A stretch of DNA of 64,000 bases from Dendrobium chrysotoxum. Taxonomy: Eukaryota; Streptophyta; Magnoliopsida; Asparagales; Orchidaceae. Within the stretch, counting starts at the first letter, position 1, and each line of letters opens with the position of its first letter. The notes below the pieces were generated by a model. The model was not told where the DNA came from. It saw nothing but the letters and a program-made list of their open reading frames with translations, and ran no database searches. Location: NCBI GenBank assembly GCA_019925795.1, contig CM034312.1:23959914-24023913 (forward strand), written 5' to 3'. Shown here one piece after another: positions 46,633-58,421 of this stretch. The position numbers and the translations under genes were made by a program.

Positions 46633-48145
46633 TGATATATCACCCAAAAATTATCTTGATTAGGCACGAATCTCGAGACAAAATTCAAGTTGGAAACTTC
46701 AAAAATTAATTTGGAGACCATCTAAACTCTGATTTCAACAAACTTATAGTCGAACTGAATGTCTCGGAAATACGAACCCAACGACACCAAAATTGACTCA
46801 ATCCGAGCCCAAATGAGTCTAAATCAAAGACCCGAAGCACTATTAGAAGAGTCAAATCACAATTTGAATTACCAAACGGTTTCCAAACGTGACATGCTTA
46901 TAGTCGAATTGAGCGACTCGACGAGACAAATCCAACGAGCTCAAGATTGCCGAATTCCAATATTATTAAGACCTTCAGATGCCTGGTAAACGGTCCATGA
47001 TTAAGAGATTCAACATCGATTGTCCATCCAAACCACTCCATATTTGCCCTTGATCCTCCTCCTATTTATGGGTCATGCCATCCTTAAAAAACTATAAATG
47101 GACCTCTCATTTCTCATGAGAGGGGAGGCAAGAGGTGGAAGAAGGAGCCAAGGAAGAAGAGAAGGAAGAGCTCTCTTGCCACCAGACTCCTCCTCGACCA
47201 CCGCCAGACTTCCCCCTTGCTGCCGACTGATGCCGGACTTTTGCCCGGCCACTAATGGAGGTCGGACTTCCGCCCAGCCACCAAGTGATGTCGAACTCCT
47301 GTCTGGCCACTGACGAACTCCAGAATTTTGCCCGGCCTCCAAGTGACGCCGGATTTCTGCGCAACTTCCACACGACATCAAAATTCTATTCGATGTCGAA
47401 CTTCTGCCCGTTGTCGGACATTCATCGGACTTCTACCCGATGTCGGACTTCTACCCGACACTGAACTTCTACCCGACGTCGGACCTCCGCTCATCACTAG
47501 ATTTTTACCCTACGCCGGACCTATGCCCGTCGCCAGAGTGATACTTGTCACAGGATTTCTGCCCGATGCTAGACTTTCTTCAGATTACCATAAGATATCA
47601 TACTTCTGCTCATCATTGGACTTCTATCTAGCCATCAACTAACGTCAGACTTTTCATGGCCTCCAATTGATTCTGGACCTTCATCGCCCCCGACAACGAT
47701 CTTTTTGACCACTGTCGTCCGCCGATTATGGTCCTTTCTACCTTTATCGCCAGACAATGGTCTTTATGACCTCTGTCGCTCGTTAATATAGTCCTTCCGA
47801 CTTATGTCGCCCACCGACTACGGCCCTTCCGACCAAGCAAACACATAAACAGTGATTCTCTGTATTCCCACCATATATTATACTTCAAATGATGTACATC
47901 AAGTCAAGGCCTTCCCCCCAATAAAGGGCTTCATTTGTAATCAACTGTAAACACTAGTGGATTCATTCAAATTGGGCTAGGCCCCATGGTTTTCTCATTT
48001 TTCAGGGGTTTTCCACGTAAAAATCTTAGTGTCCTTATTAATACCGCACCCTCTCTTTTATCTGATTACGTGTTGGATCTTCGTACAAAGCTAAGACATT
48101 AAACTTTATATTTCTCTACCGCCGCAAATACTCCAGGACGCAACA
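46633..48145 (+). mobile_element. Copia-like solo LTR, copy 2
   Basis: Borders TGATATATCACCC and GGACGCAACA with a perfect 5-bp TSD AGCTT (46628-46632 and 48146-48150). Aligns with copy 1 (13571-15755, opposite strand) at both ends and through the TTTTCAGGGGTTTTCCACG leader near 48000. The repeat region (47200-47830) has only diverged 28-32-bp units with TTCTGCCCG/GACTTCTACCCG words, without the homogeneous array. An open frame at 46759-46989 has a counterpart at 15346-15576 in copy 1; a duplicated TTATAGTCGAA segment (46744 and 46899) is shared. Confidence 0.88.
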
Positions 48146-48198
48146 AGCTTTAATGAGGTATTTTTATTCTTTCATCTGTATTCTCATTATAACATCGT

Positions 48199-48226
48199 CA
48201 TCATCATCATCATCATCATCATCATT
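48199..48226. repeat. (ATC)n microsatellite
   Basis: About nine CAT/ATC units in the family A LTR just right of the copia-like LTR. Confidence 0.9.
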
Positions 48227-48923
48227 ATAGGTGGCTTTCAATAAATCATTAAAATTCATCATCCTTTACCCGTTAGTATAATCAGTAATTAGTTATATGC
48301 TATAACTGAGAAAATACTATAAACCATCTTTAAAGAAACGTTTATCAGCCCACCCTCATATACAGGATATTATATTTTAGGAGCTAACCTATATTAATTA
48401 TAATGTTAACAGTCAACATTCCTTGCTTATATGCAAATGCAGCATTTATGTTATATCAATTGTGTCAATCTCTCTTTCATGCATGAAATACAACATGAAA
48501 TGCTTAAATCTATAGACTACATAAAAACCTATATATTATTCTGTAACTTTATAAAATATTAAATTTTATTTTAATTGGTGAAATTCAAGAATATTATAGT
48601 CAAAATGTACATAAAAATTATATCTATCATAAATGAAGGTTACAAGGTAAAAGGAAGATAAATATGAAGAAAATATATTTTTATCGATCTTAGAGAGATT
48701 AAACTCATAAAAGTCAAAATCATTAAAAATTAGAGTGGGATTCGAGTTACTTACAACGATCAAAAGTCTTTTCCTAACTGAAGCAATGAACAAAAAACCA
48801 AAACTTAGCTTTCTCTCTCTTCACTATCTCCTCTTCCTCTCCCTTTCCCTCTCTTCTTCCATGTTAAGCTAGACAAAATGGGGGAGGTGGAGGTGTTGTC
48901 GTGCTTTAGTGCTTAAAATTTGG

Positions 48924-49056
<133 letters not shown>

Positions 49057-49492
49057 ATTATTGACCTAACACAGCAGCGTTGCATGTTATTATAGAATAG
49101 AGCCTCTAATGCCACGACATCAATTTTTAGCACTATTATGCTCTCAAGCCCAGCGCTGCAACACTATCAAGCACAACGCCAAAGCGCTTAGGTTCAAATA
49201 GAAATTGATATTTTTATTTTAAAATACTTTTTTATATTTTTGGTTTATTACATCATGTACTATATTATAGAGATTTTATTGTATATAGATTTTGAAGATG
49301 AATAGAAAGAAAAATTGTTGATGAGTATTTTTTCTTATTAGAAGTTAATTTATAGCTCTGCAGTCTATTAATAATTAAAGAATTCTAGATAGTTATCCAA
49401 ATTAAATATTAGGCTTGGTCTGTCATAATTCAATACGATATAACCCTTTCTATTTGCGAGTTATATTAGGTTGGGTTGTGACAGTCCCTTTT

Positions 49493-49504
49493 TGGTATCA
49501 AAGT
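49493..49504 (+). other. Primer-binding site of the Tekay-like element
   Basis: TGGTATCAAAGT, close to TGGTATCAGAGC (initiator tRNA-Met), nine bases after the LTR end GTTGTGACA. Confidence 0.8.
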
Positions 49505-49609
49505 GGTGGTTTTCAAGAACTGATTATAAGCAGAGCTATAGGAATTAGTTTGTAGTCAAGTGATATAGTTTTGGGTAGTGTAGGGCATTCATTCTATTTT
49601 ATTTTCATA

Positions 49610-50500
49610 TGCATATGTTATTCATCTATGTGTATTATGTGTGATTATCTAATGGATCAGCAAGACCCATATATGAATGATGGGTAGAGTGCCAGTAAGA
49701 TTATATTAGTATAGAGTATTGTTCTTATTGTTAGTTCTAATTTGATATCCCAATTACTAGTCCAATAGCAAAGTTTATGTGTGAGGCTTGGAGCATGATT
49801 TCTTCTATCAGATTCAATGAGATAGACATGCACTTATAGATATTTTTAGGTTGAAGCCCTCGAGGTTTAAGTGATTTGTTGAGCCCAAGGAAGCAGAAGA
49901 TTGACATATGATGTTGGAGAATACTTTTGATGGTATGCAATGTCTTTCTAACTTGGTTGTGGTTTAATTGGATGGGGAGGCTGAGCACTGGTGGTTGGGC
50001 CAATAGGGGGTAAAGGTTTAGGGAAGGTTGAATTCTTTAATTAACTGGGAATAATTCACTAATATTTTTATGTCTTGATTTCTACCTCCATCGCATAGTA
50101 GCAAATATTTCTGAGGCTAGTTCAAGGGAGTATGACTATTATGTAGTATGAGGTAGAGTTCACTGCAATAGTCAGTTATGCTCTGCGGTTAATCAGTTCT
50201 TCTGAGGAAAAGTATTATAGATTTCTAAGAGGGCTTCGGGATAGTTAAAGGCAATCATTAGTTTCATTCAGCATTTCTAATTTCTCTAAGCTAGTGGAGG
50301 GAGCCCATTTAATCAAGAATAACATGACATTAACTAAACAACGGTGGACTACTAATAGGAAGAGGTTTGGTGGTACAGCTTCTAGTTGTGGCTTTTCTAT
50401 AAAGAGCAGAAGGTTTGGACCTGGGGATGCTAGGAGAAGTGGATCTTCTATATTAGTTCCTAGCGAAGGTGGTGTTGTCAGTTTACAGAATTAATGAGTA
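49610..50500 (+). pseudogene. Gag of the Tekay-like element (broken)
   Basis: Readable steps in shifting frames: MDQQDPYMNDG near 49650, then DIFRLKPSRFK, VEPKEAED, LENTFDGMQC and DGEAEHWW (49835-49995), the standard order of a Retrotrans_gag domain ('KP..F.G...P..AE.W.....IF..M.C ... L.G.A..WW'). Further steps are faint. Multiple stops; no intact frame. Confidence 0.8.
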
Positions 50501-50839
50501 GGCCACTAGTGTGTCAAAGTTGTGGTAGGAGACATCCAAGGTAAGCTATCAGATAAGCATGTCAGTACTTCCATTATTGACAAAAGTTGGGTAGCTAAAT
50601 GCCTGTAAGCAGGACTGGGTAGACATTCTAAGTCCCAAGTTGAGAGTTCTATTACATCAATAAGGAGACTAAGGATAATTCCTCTACATGTAATTATTGA
50701 AGGATCTTCTTACAGAAGTAGTGGTAAAGTAGTAGGGAGATAGTTTGGTAGTGGTCAGAGGTAGCCTAGCAGTTTTTTACTCTAGCTCTGGTTCAGGCAT
50801 ACATGTATAGTTTGACTTAGTATGAGGCTAGAGATGCTC

Positions 50840-51195
50840 CAGATGTGGTTACAGGTATGACTTATTTTTCTTATCACATTTTGTTTAATTTTGGAGCTAG
50901 TCACTTATTCATTTTAAGAGGTAATTTGACCTGTTATATTTATCTTCCATAATGTTACCTATTTCATTATCTATTACTCTTCCTGTGGGGCATAGTATGA
51001 TAACTAATTCAATTTTATTTTATGAATTAGAGATATTTGATAAAAAATGGAAATCTAGTCTTATATTGTTACATATCTCTTAGTTTAATGTTATTCTGGG
51101 TATAGATTGGTTGAGTCTATATAGAGCCCATATTAATTATTTGAAGAAAAGGGTTACTTTATTCATAGGTAGTGAGTGCTACTTATTTTGGGGAG
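50840..51195 (+). pseudogene. Aspartic protease region of the Tekay-like element (broken)
   Basis: FNFGASHLFI near 50890 matches the 'FDSGASHSFI' active-site turn; the catalytic Asp is replaced by Asn (AAT). The downstream step FNVILGIDWLSLYRAHINYLKKRVT (51080-51160) is the usual end of the domain before RT. Confidence 0.8.
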
Positions 51196-51344
51196 TTAGA
51201 GGAGTTCTATTTTATTTGATATCAACTGTGCAAATAAATTATGGATGAAGGGTTACATGGTATTTCTAGCATCTATTTGGGATATGAGAATAGATTCTGA
51301 ATTTTTGGAAAGTGTCCTAATAATATAGGAGTATTCTAGTATTT

Positions 51345-51690
51345 TTTTGAGTTAGTGAATTTACCACCTAATAGAGAAACTGAGTTATGCATTGATGTGT
51401 TTACGAGTACCACTCTGATATTTAAGAATCTATATAGGATGGCACCTAAGGTGCTTTAAGAATTAAAGGTGCATCTTATGGAGTTGGTTAACAAAGATTT
51501 TGTCCATCTTAGTGTGTCTCCGTGGTAGCACCTAGTTTGTTTATAAAAAAAAGAAGAATGGTATTATCCATGTGTGTATTGATTACAGAGAATTGAACAA
51601 ATATGAAGATTAAGAATAAGTATCATTTACTAAACCTTGGTGATTTGTTTGATCAGATTATGGGATCTTCTTATGTGTCTCCACGGTAGT
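51345..51690 (+). pseudogene. Start of reverse transcriptase, Tekay-like (truncated)
   Basis: Steps LPPNRETELCIDVFTSTTLI, YRMAPKVL, ELKVHLMELVNKDFV, SVSPW and CIDYRELNKYE follow the Ty3 RT start exactly in order. The frame then runs to a 'DLFDQI.GSS' step and stops making sense at about 51690, before the catalytic YVDD block, so the RT is lost. Confidence 0.8.
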
Positions 51691-51830
51691 AACTAGTTTA
51701 TGCCATACATGTATATCATACAAATCTTGTGATTCATATATATCAAATATATTTCTATTAATTTTATCAAATACTTATATTAGTCATAGCATATATATTA
51801 TGTAAATTATGACATGTCAATCATGTAATT

Positions 51831-51862
<32 letters not shown>

Positions 51863-54485
51863 GCATAATACAAGTACTATAAGCAAGAAAATACATCTAG
51901 CTATCTATGCTTTTTCTATATTTAGTATTGTAGGCCTACTCTATAGGAATTAGTCTCAATTATATCAATCCTGTTTTCAAAAATCAGTCATATAACAAGT
52001 CATTTAGGTCAAGTGGCTTTCATATTAGAAGTCATCACTTTTTTTCCCGTTAGTGTATCATATTATATCAATTTTGTCTTCTTGTGACTCCAATTCATAT
52101 CATTTAAGATTACATTACAAACTTTATTTTAAAGGAAAACTTCTCGGCCCACTCTCTTATATAGAGTAATATATCCCCATCCAACCTGAATTAGTCAATC
52201 ATTTTTACTAGCCTTTCTTACATATACATATTTCACACCACTAGCGGATCCCTACTCAATTCAGGGTGGGCAAATGCCCACCCTAAAAAAAATGTAATGT
52301 ATAGGAGGGGTAGTTTTGGAATTATGCCCCCCTAAAAAATAATTTTTGCCCTAATATGACCAATCCTACGCATGTCTGCCCATTCGAACCACTTTGCACT
52401 TACCAGCCTTCGGCATTGAAGAGGTCACCATTCTCACAGCCTTCATCTTCGCAGTCGCAGCCTTTGGCCCTTCGACGTTCTCGATGGCTTAAAGAGGTCG
52501 CCATTTTTGTAGCCTTGTCTTCGTAGTCCCAGCCTTCAGTGTTCTTGCAGGTTCTTGTATTGAAGGTAATTTATAGTAGTAGTATAGCCCTAAGTGCATA
52601 TGATTTAACATTACCTGCTAATGCTACCATTCTATCTCTTCGTGAATTCTTATACAAATACAACAAATTTACTCATATTTCTACAAAAGCTATTCTTAAT
52701 GAGGGCATTATCTATTACCGATAGTAAATATCAAAGATATATGATGCATTAGCGTAATAAAGCTGCTAGTGATTATTCATGAATTATTGCACAGGAAATT
52801 TAGCATTTATACCTAAATTTACTTAATGAATATCAAATATTGAATTCCTCAAATCCTAAATTTTCTAAATCCAAGCTAATTAATGCAAAGATTATGAAAT
52901 TTATTGGATTTTAATACTGGAATTGTAGTTGATTTCATCTTTTTTTCTAATGTAAATATTTTTTTATCACCATATAGAGCTATAACTAGGAAATTTGTTT
53001 CACATTTATTGCAATTTTTACCAACATCCTCTTATCAATTTTCTTCTAGTCATTATATGTTGGATATAGCTAATGTAGCAGATTCTTTTTTTATGCCCGC
53101 TATTTTCCTATAGTGGGCTTCAATTGAGTGGTTTCCTTCCATCCATGTATCTATTTAGTATGGTTCAGATTTGAATCCCTTTTCCTCTTCTCGATCTGCA
53201 TTATCGTTGAAGACAAGCAAAATTGATTTGTGTTAGATGGGAATAAAAAGTCGTTGAATTGTTGTTTTCTGGGATTATCAGAAACCACCACTTATGGAAA
53301 ATTCATTCAATGGTTCATCCATAGAAACTTTTAAAAAAACATGAGATAAATCATGAGAATGTAAATGAATGCATGATCTTTGCATGGTGGAATTGCTCTA
53401 GTTTTTTAGGTTTTATGTGAAATTGCTTATCAATAATCTTAATTGAAATATATGATAAAAATTTAGTTCTGTTATTGATCTTATGAAATTTTGTGTTTAA
53501 TTTCTAATTTTAGTGTTTTATTTTGCTAAGATCATATTAAATGTTTTAAGAATTTTTTGATTCGATAGATAATTATTAGGCTTTTGACAAATGGAATGAT
53601 TCTTGAAGAGAAAAGAACGTGTTGAGATTGATATTAATAATCTCCCTGCTGACCCTGAGCTTTGAACATCAATATGGAGTTATGATGTGAATGAGGTATA
53701 AAGTTTATAGAGCTTATTTATTGAAGGGGTCACATCAATAAAAAAATTATCATTTCCCTCAAACAATGATAGAAAATATTGCACGTACATTTAACTCAAA
53801 ATGGTTTGAAGAATTTCCTAATTGGATATAATACATTGTACAAAAAGATATTGTATTTTTTTCTTTATTGCTATTTATTTAAGCCTCAAGAGCAAGTTAT
53901 TACTTGCCAAGGCGGTGAAGATGCATTTGTTGGTTAGGGATTTAAGAACTATAAGAGAAAAGAGAAGCTTTTGGGTCAAGTCAGAGAACACAATAGTGCA
54001 CACAATAAGGTAAGATAGAAATTGAGGCTTTAATGAAGCTTCAAGAGTAGAGCATTCCTACTTTATGGTTGAGCAAGGAAGAGAAGAATAAAAAATAATA
54101 TTGCATCATGTTAACTGCAGCTGTTGATTGTGTTCAATTTCTTATTCGCCAAGGGTTATCATTCTGTGGGCATAATAAATCATCTAGCTTAGATAACCAA
54201 GGAAATTATATAGAACTATTTCAAATTCTTGTAAATCATAATAAAAATGTCAAAAAAGTTACATTTGAAAATGCAAGTGCTAAGTTCAAATTGATTGCAT
54301 CAAAAGTCCAAAAGGAGATTTGTAGTTCTATGGCTGCTAAGACCTTGGCTGTAATCTTGAATGATATTGCTAATTCATACTTCACCATTCTAGTTGATGA
54401 GCCCCGCGATGTGTCTATAAAAGAATAGTTAGTTGTTGTGGTAAGGTATATAGACAAGCTGGGCTAACTAATTAAGAGGTTCATA

Positions 54486-56225
54486 AAAGTTCGTGAGGGT
54501 TGTTAAACTCTAAAGAACTAGTCCCAATGCTAACCAAGAGGGGGGGGGGGGGTGAATTGGTTATTTTAAAAATTCTTTAACAAACTAAAAAATTAAAAAC
54601 CCCTTAATATGAAAGCAGATCAGTTTTACAATAACAAAGATTTTAGAAATTTCAAACATAGAACAATTCACAAAAAAATACAAAAATTAAATGTGAAAAA
54701 GTAAATAGAAAAAATATACGAAATTTATAGTGTTTTGGTCAACTTGACCTATGTCCACTCCCCGAAAATCTCCTTTTTAGGTATTACACTAAATGTAGCG
54801 TCTCTTCTTTTGCCCCTATACCAAGACAGAGAAGCCCTTACAAAAGTTTTCCACAAACCCGATGAGGCAGAGCACCTTGAATCCATTTACTTCCTCCTGG
54901 AGTAAGCAGAGAACCTGGAAATCATTTTACTCCCTCCTAGAGTAGGCACAGAACCTTGGAATCTTTTTACTCTCTCTTAGAGTATGCAGAGAACTTGGAT
55001 CTGATGCTGATGAAAGTCTCCTCTAGAGCCACCAAGGAACCAGATAAACAGCTTGAAGAAGATGGTGGAAACCTTGATTGGAGCAACCTTTGTGAATCCC
55101 TCACAACTCCCCCTCACAAGGATCTCTCTCTCTCTCTCAAGCTCTCTCTCTTTCTTCTCTAAGCTCTCTCTCAGATTAATTTAACAACAAAATTTTTTTT
55201 CAAGGGATAATAAGAGAGCTTAAATAGAGAGCCTTCAAAGAAGCCCTAATTTTTAACTTACCGTCAAATATCGTCTAGTACGATTGATAGATCATCTTGT
55301 ACGATCAGTACAAAATAGCCCTTTCAGCCAGTATGATCAGCTTTGCCCAGTACGATCAATTCAAGTATTTATATAGATCGTCTAGTACGATTATGCGATC
55401 ATCCAGGACAATTAGTTTAAGATACTGTATTGATCATCCTGTATGATATGGGATGATGACCGGCGATTAAAATATCATCCCGTAAATCCTTCGGGACGTC
55501 CAGTACGATCGCATGTATAATTAGAAGAAAATTATGGTTTTCGTCTTAGATGATGGGGGCGTCCTATGAAATTTCAAAGATTGTCTAGTACAATCTTTGT
55601 ATATCATCCAGTACAAACTGATCGATCAATCTAACCATAATTAGTCCCCCAATTACAGGATCAATTTAGGTATGATTGTCATAAATTGTCCAGGATAATG
55701 TATATCGTCCTGTACGATTAGAACAAAAATCAAAGATTAAAATATTACCAAAATTATAATTATGACTGTTTTTCATTTCTATAACTGATCATCCTAGACG
55801 ATCTTAATTGTCTAGTATGATTAGTTAATTAATCTTACTTAATAATGGGTTCCCTAATTAGGGTTTTCTACATAACTGATCGTGCAGTATGATTTACATC
55901 GTATTGTATGATTAGTTCAAAAAGCCCATTTTCTGCTAACTCACTAACTCACCACCTTGAGTGTGTGTGCAATGTTACTTAGCTTGGGATCCACCAGATA
56001 CATGACTTAACTCAAGAAAGATAAAAAATATATTAAAATTGAAATTACATATAGACTCAACCTAGTATACCCGATCTTGAGCTGATTGGTATTGCAAGTG
56101 AACTTGTGGACCTGAAAGGTTAGTGAGCAGGGCAAACAAAATAGATATGCAATAATAGCCATAGTAAAGAAATAATAATATTTGTTATCATCAAAATCAA
56201 AGTACTTGGGCCTAGATTTACAACA
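54486..56225 (-). mobile_element. Unclassified 1.7-kb element, copy 2
   Basis: On the plus strand it runs AAAGTTCGTGAGGG... to ...CTAGATTTACAACA, with 7-bp direct flanks GTTCATA (54479-54485 and 56226-56232). The hAT frame reads on correctly once it is removed (KRFI then GINHV). It has the same block order as copy 1, including a G-run at 54540-54552 and GTACGAT/ATCGTCT words in the core. Confidence 0.85.
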
Positions 56226-56653
56226 GTTCATAGGTATTAATCATGTTTCTTCAACAAATGTAGTAGCACTCAAGACATCAGTTAAAGCTCTTCTTGCAAA
56301 ACATTCATTAAGTATACATAGAATACGGGGTCAAGGTTACGATGGAGCATCTAATGTGTGGGGAGAGTTGAATGGTTTGAAAGTACTTATACTAAAAAAT
56401 AATTCTCAGGCATTCTATATTTATTATTTTTCTCATTAACTCCAGTTATCTTTGGTGACTATTGTAAAAAATTTATTGGTAAGTAAAGCTTTTATTTGAG
56501 ATTACTATAATAATTATAAATATTGTTGGAGCCTCATGTAAGAGAAATGATACTCTGAAAGCTATTCAACATAATATATTAGTTTTTCATTTAAGCAATG
56601 GAGAGTTAATTAGTGGTCGAGATTTGAACCAAGAAACTAATTTGCAGCATGCT

Positions 56654-58421
56654 ATGAAAGTTCGATGGAGGATGTTAAGCCTAAGTGAATTGTAGGGCAT
56701 AATAATGAGAAAATAATATTATCACCTGATGTGAAAGCTAATACACTTATTAGAATTATAATAATGATGATGATAATTTAATCAACTCAATTTAACATCA
56801 ACCACAGATTTTTAATCATGTAATTTTTTACATAAATAAAATACAAAAAAGTAAAGTGTAGAAAAAAAAAAGAACACACCATAATTTTATAGTGATTTGG
56901 TCAAATCTTGACCTATGTCCACTCCCTGGAGTCCTCCTCTCTAGGTATTACACTAAATATTTAGTGACTCTCAGTTAACCCCCACAGCTAGGCAGAGAAA
57001 CCCTTACAAAATCTCTTCCACCAACTTAGTGCTATAAAGGATCGTAATCTTTTCCCCTCCTGGTGAGGTAGAGAACCTGGAATCTTTTTTTACCCTCATG
57101 GTAAAGGCAGAGAACCTAGAATCTTTTTTCACCCTCTTGGTGAAGGCAGAGAACCTGGAATCATTTTTACCCTTCTGGTGAAGACAGAGAACCTCGAATC
57201 ACTTTCACCTTCTTGAGTTTGGCTGAGTAGCCAGGTCTTTTGATGCCAAAGAGGTCTTCTTTTTAAAGCTTCCCTCAAGACAAACCTTGACACATAGAGA
57301 AACTCATGTGCAAGTTTGTCGGAGCGATCATGTGGATCTCCCTCTTACACTCTCTTGAAACCCATTAGGATCTTCTCCCTCTCTCACAAACTCCATCATT
57401 TCTCTCCCAAGCTCTAGGCTCTCTCTTCAAGCTTTCTTCAGAAGAAAATAACTCAATAAATACCAAAAAGACTCTTACAAAGTCTTATGAGAAAGCTTAA
57501 ATAGTGGGCTTCAAGAAACCCTAAAGACTTAATTATGTCAACTCTTATTGTACAATATGATCCCATATCATACAGTACGATTAGTTCATAATATCCCTGT
57601 TAGTACTGTACGAAGAGTAAGGTGCTAATGATCAGTTCAAGTATTTGAGCTGATCATCTAGTATAATGTAAGCATCATCAACACGATTAGTTTAATCAAA
57701 TTAGATTATCATCCTGTATGATTTATGATGAATAAATATCATCCCATATAAAGATCAGGTCATACAGTGCAATTTGCAATTTGTCTAATCATACGATACG
57801 ATCAGACTAGACTAATTAATCCAAATTTGATCTCTAATTATAGGATTAATTTAGGCAAAATTTAATTATATCATATAGTATGATACCTATTATATACAGC
57901 ACGATTACTATATAATTTATATTTTAAAATATTACCTAAATTATGATTGGTAGCTGAGTCTTAATTTCAACTAAGTCCTGTATGATCTATATCGTACAAT
58001 ACAAATAGTTTAAATAGCTTTAATTATCCCAACTAATTGTTTTAATGATTTTCATAATAGCTGATTATACAGTATGATATGGATCATATAATATGATTAG
58101 TCAGAAAATTATACTTCTAGTTTTTCTCATTATCTTATTACCCTAAGTGTGTGTGTGTGCATGGTCATTAGGCTAGCATACACCTTTATAGAACTTTACT
58201 CAAGAAATAAAAAAATAAATAAATAAAAATTATAGACTCTTTCAGCATACCCTATTCTACTCAATCTTGAGCCTTGAATCTTCATTGAATAGTTCATGAT
58301 GTACCTAAAATATTTGTACACACAAAAAATAAATATGTATTACAAACACTAGGAGATATAAAGATGCAATCAATAATATTTTTTATCGTAAAAAATATAA
58401 ACTCAGTACCCCAAGTTGCAA
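56654..58421 (-). mobile_element. Unclassified 1.7-kb element, copy 3
   Basis: Plus-strand run ATGAAAGTTCGATGG... to ...CCCCAAGTTGCAA, flanks CATGCT (56648-56653) and TATGCT (58422-58427). Removal joins the hAT steps NLQHA and GDTH. Most diverged copy, with TAGGCAGAGAA and GTGAAGGCAGAGAACC repeats at 57060-57210 and CAGTACGATT words in the core. Confidence 0.8.

Noticed and set aside
47073..47642. Several overlapping frames of 70-104 codons
   Set aside because: They cover the diverged minisatellite of copia-like solo LTR copy 2; no domain is seen.
54501..56225. Taking copy 2 of the 1.7-kb family as TG...CA solo LTR starting at TGTTAAAC
   Set aside because: Flanks AGGGT and GTTCA do not match, while borders 15 bases further left give a 7-bp direct repeat and restore the hAT frame.
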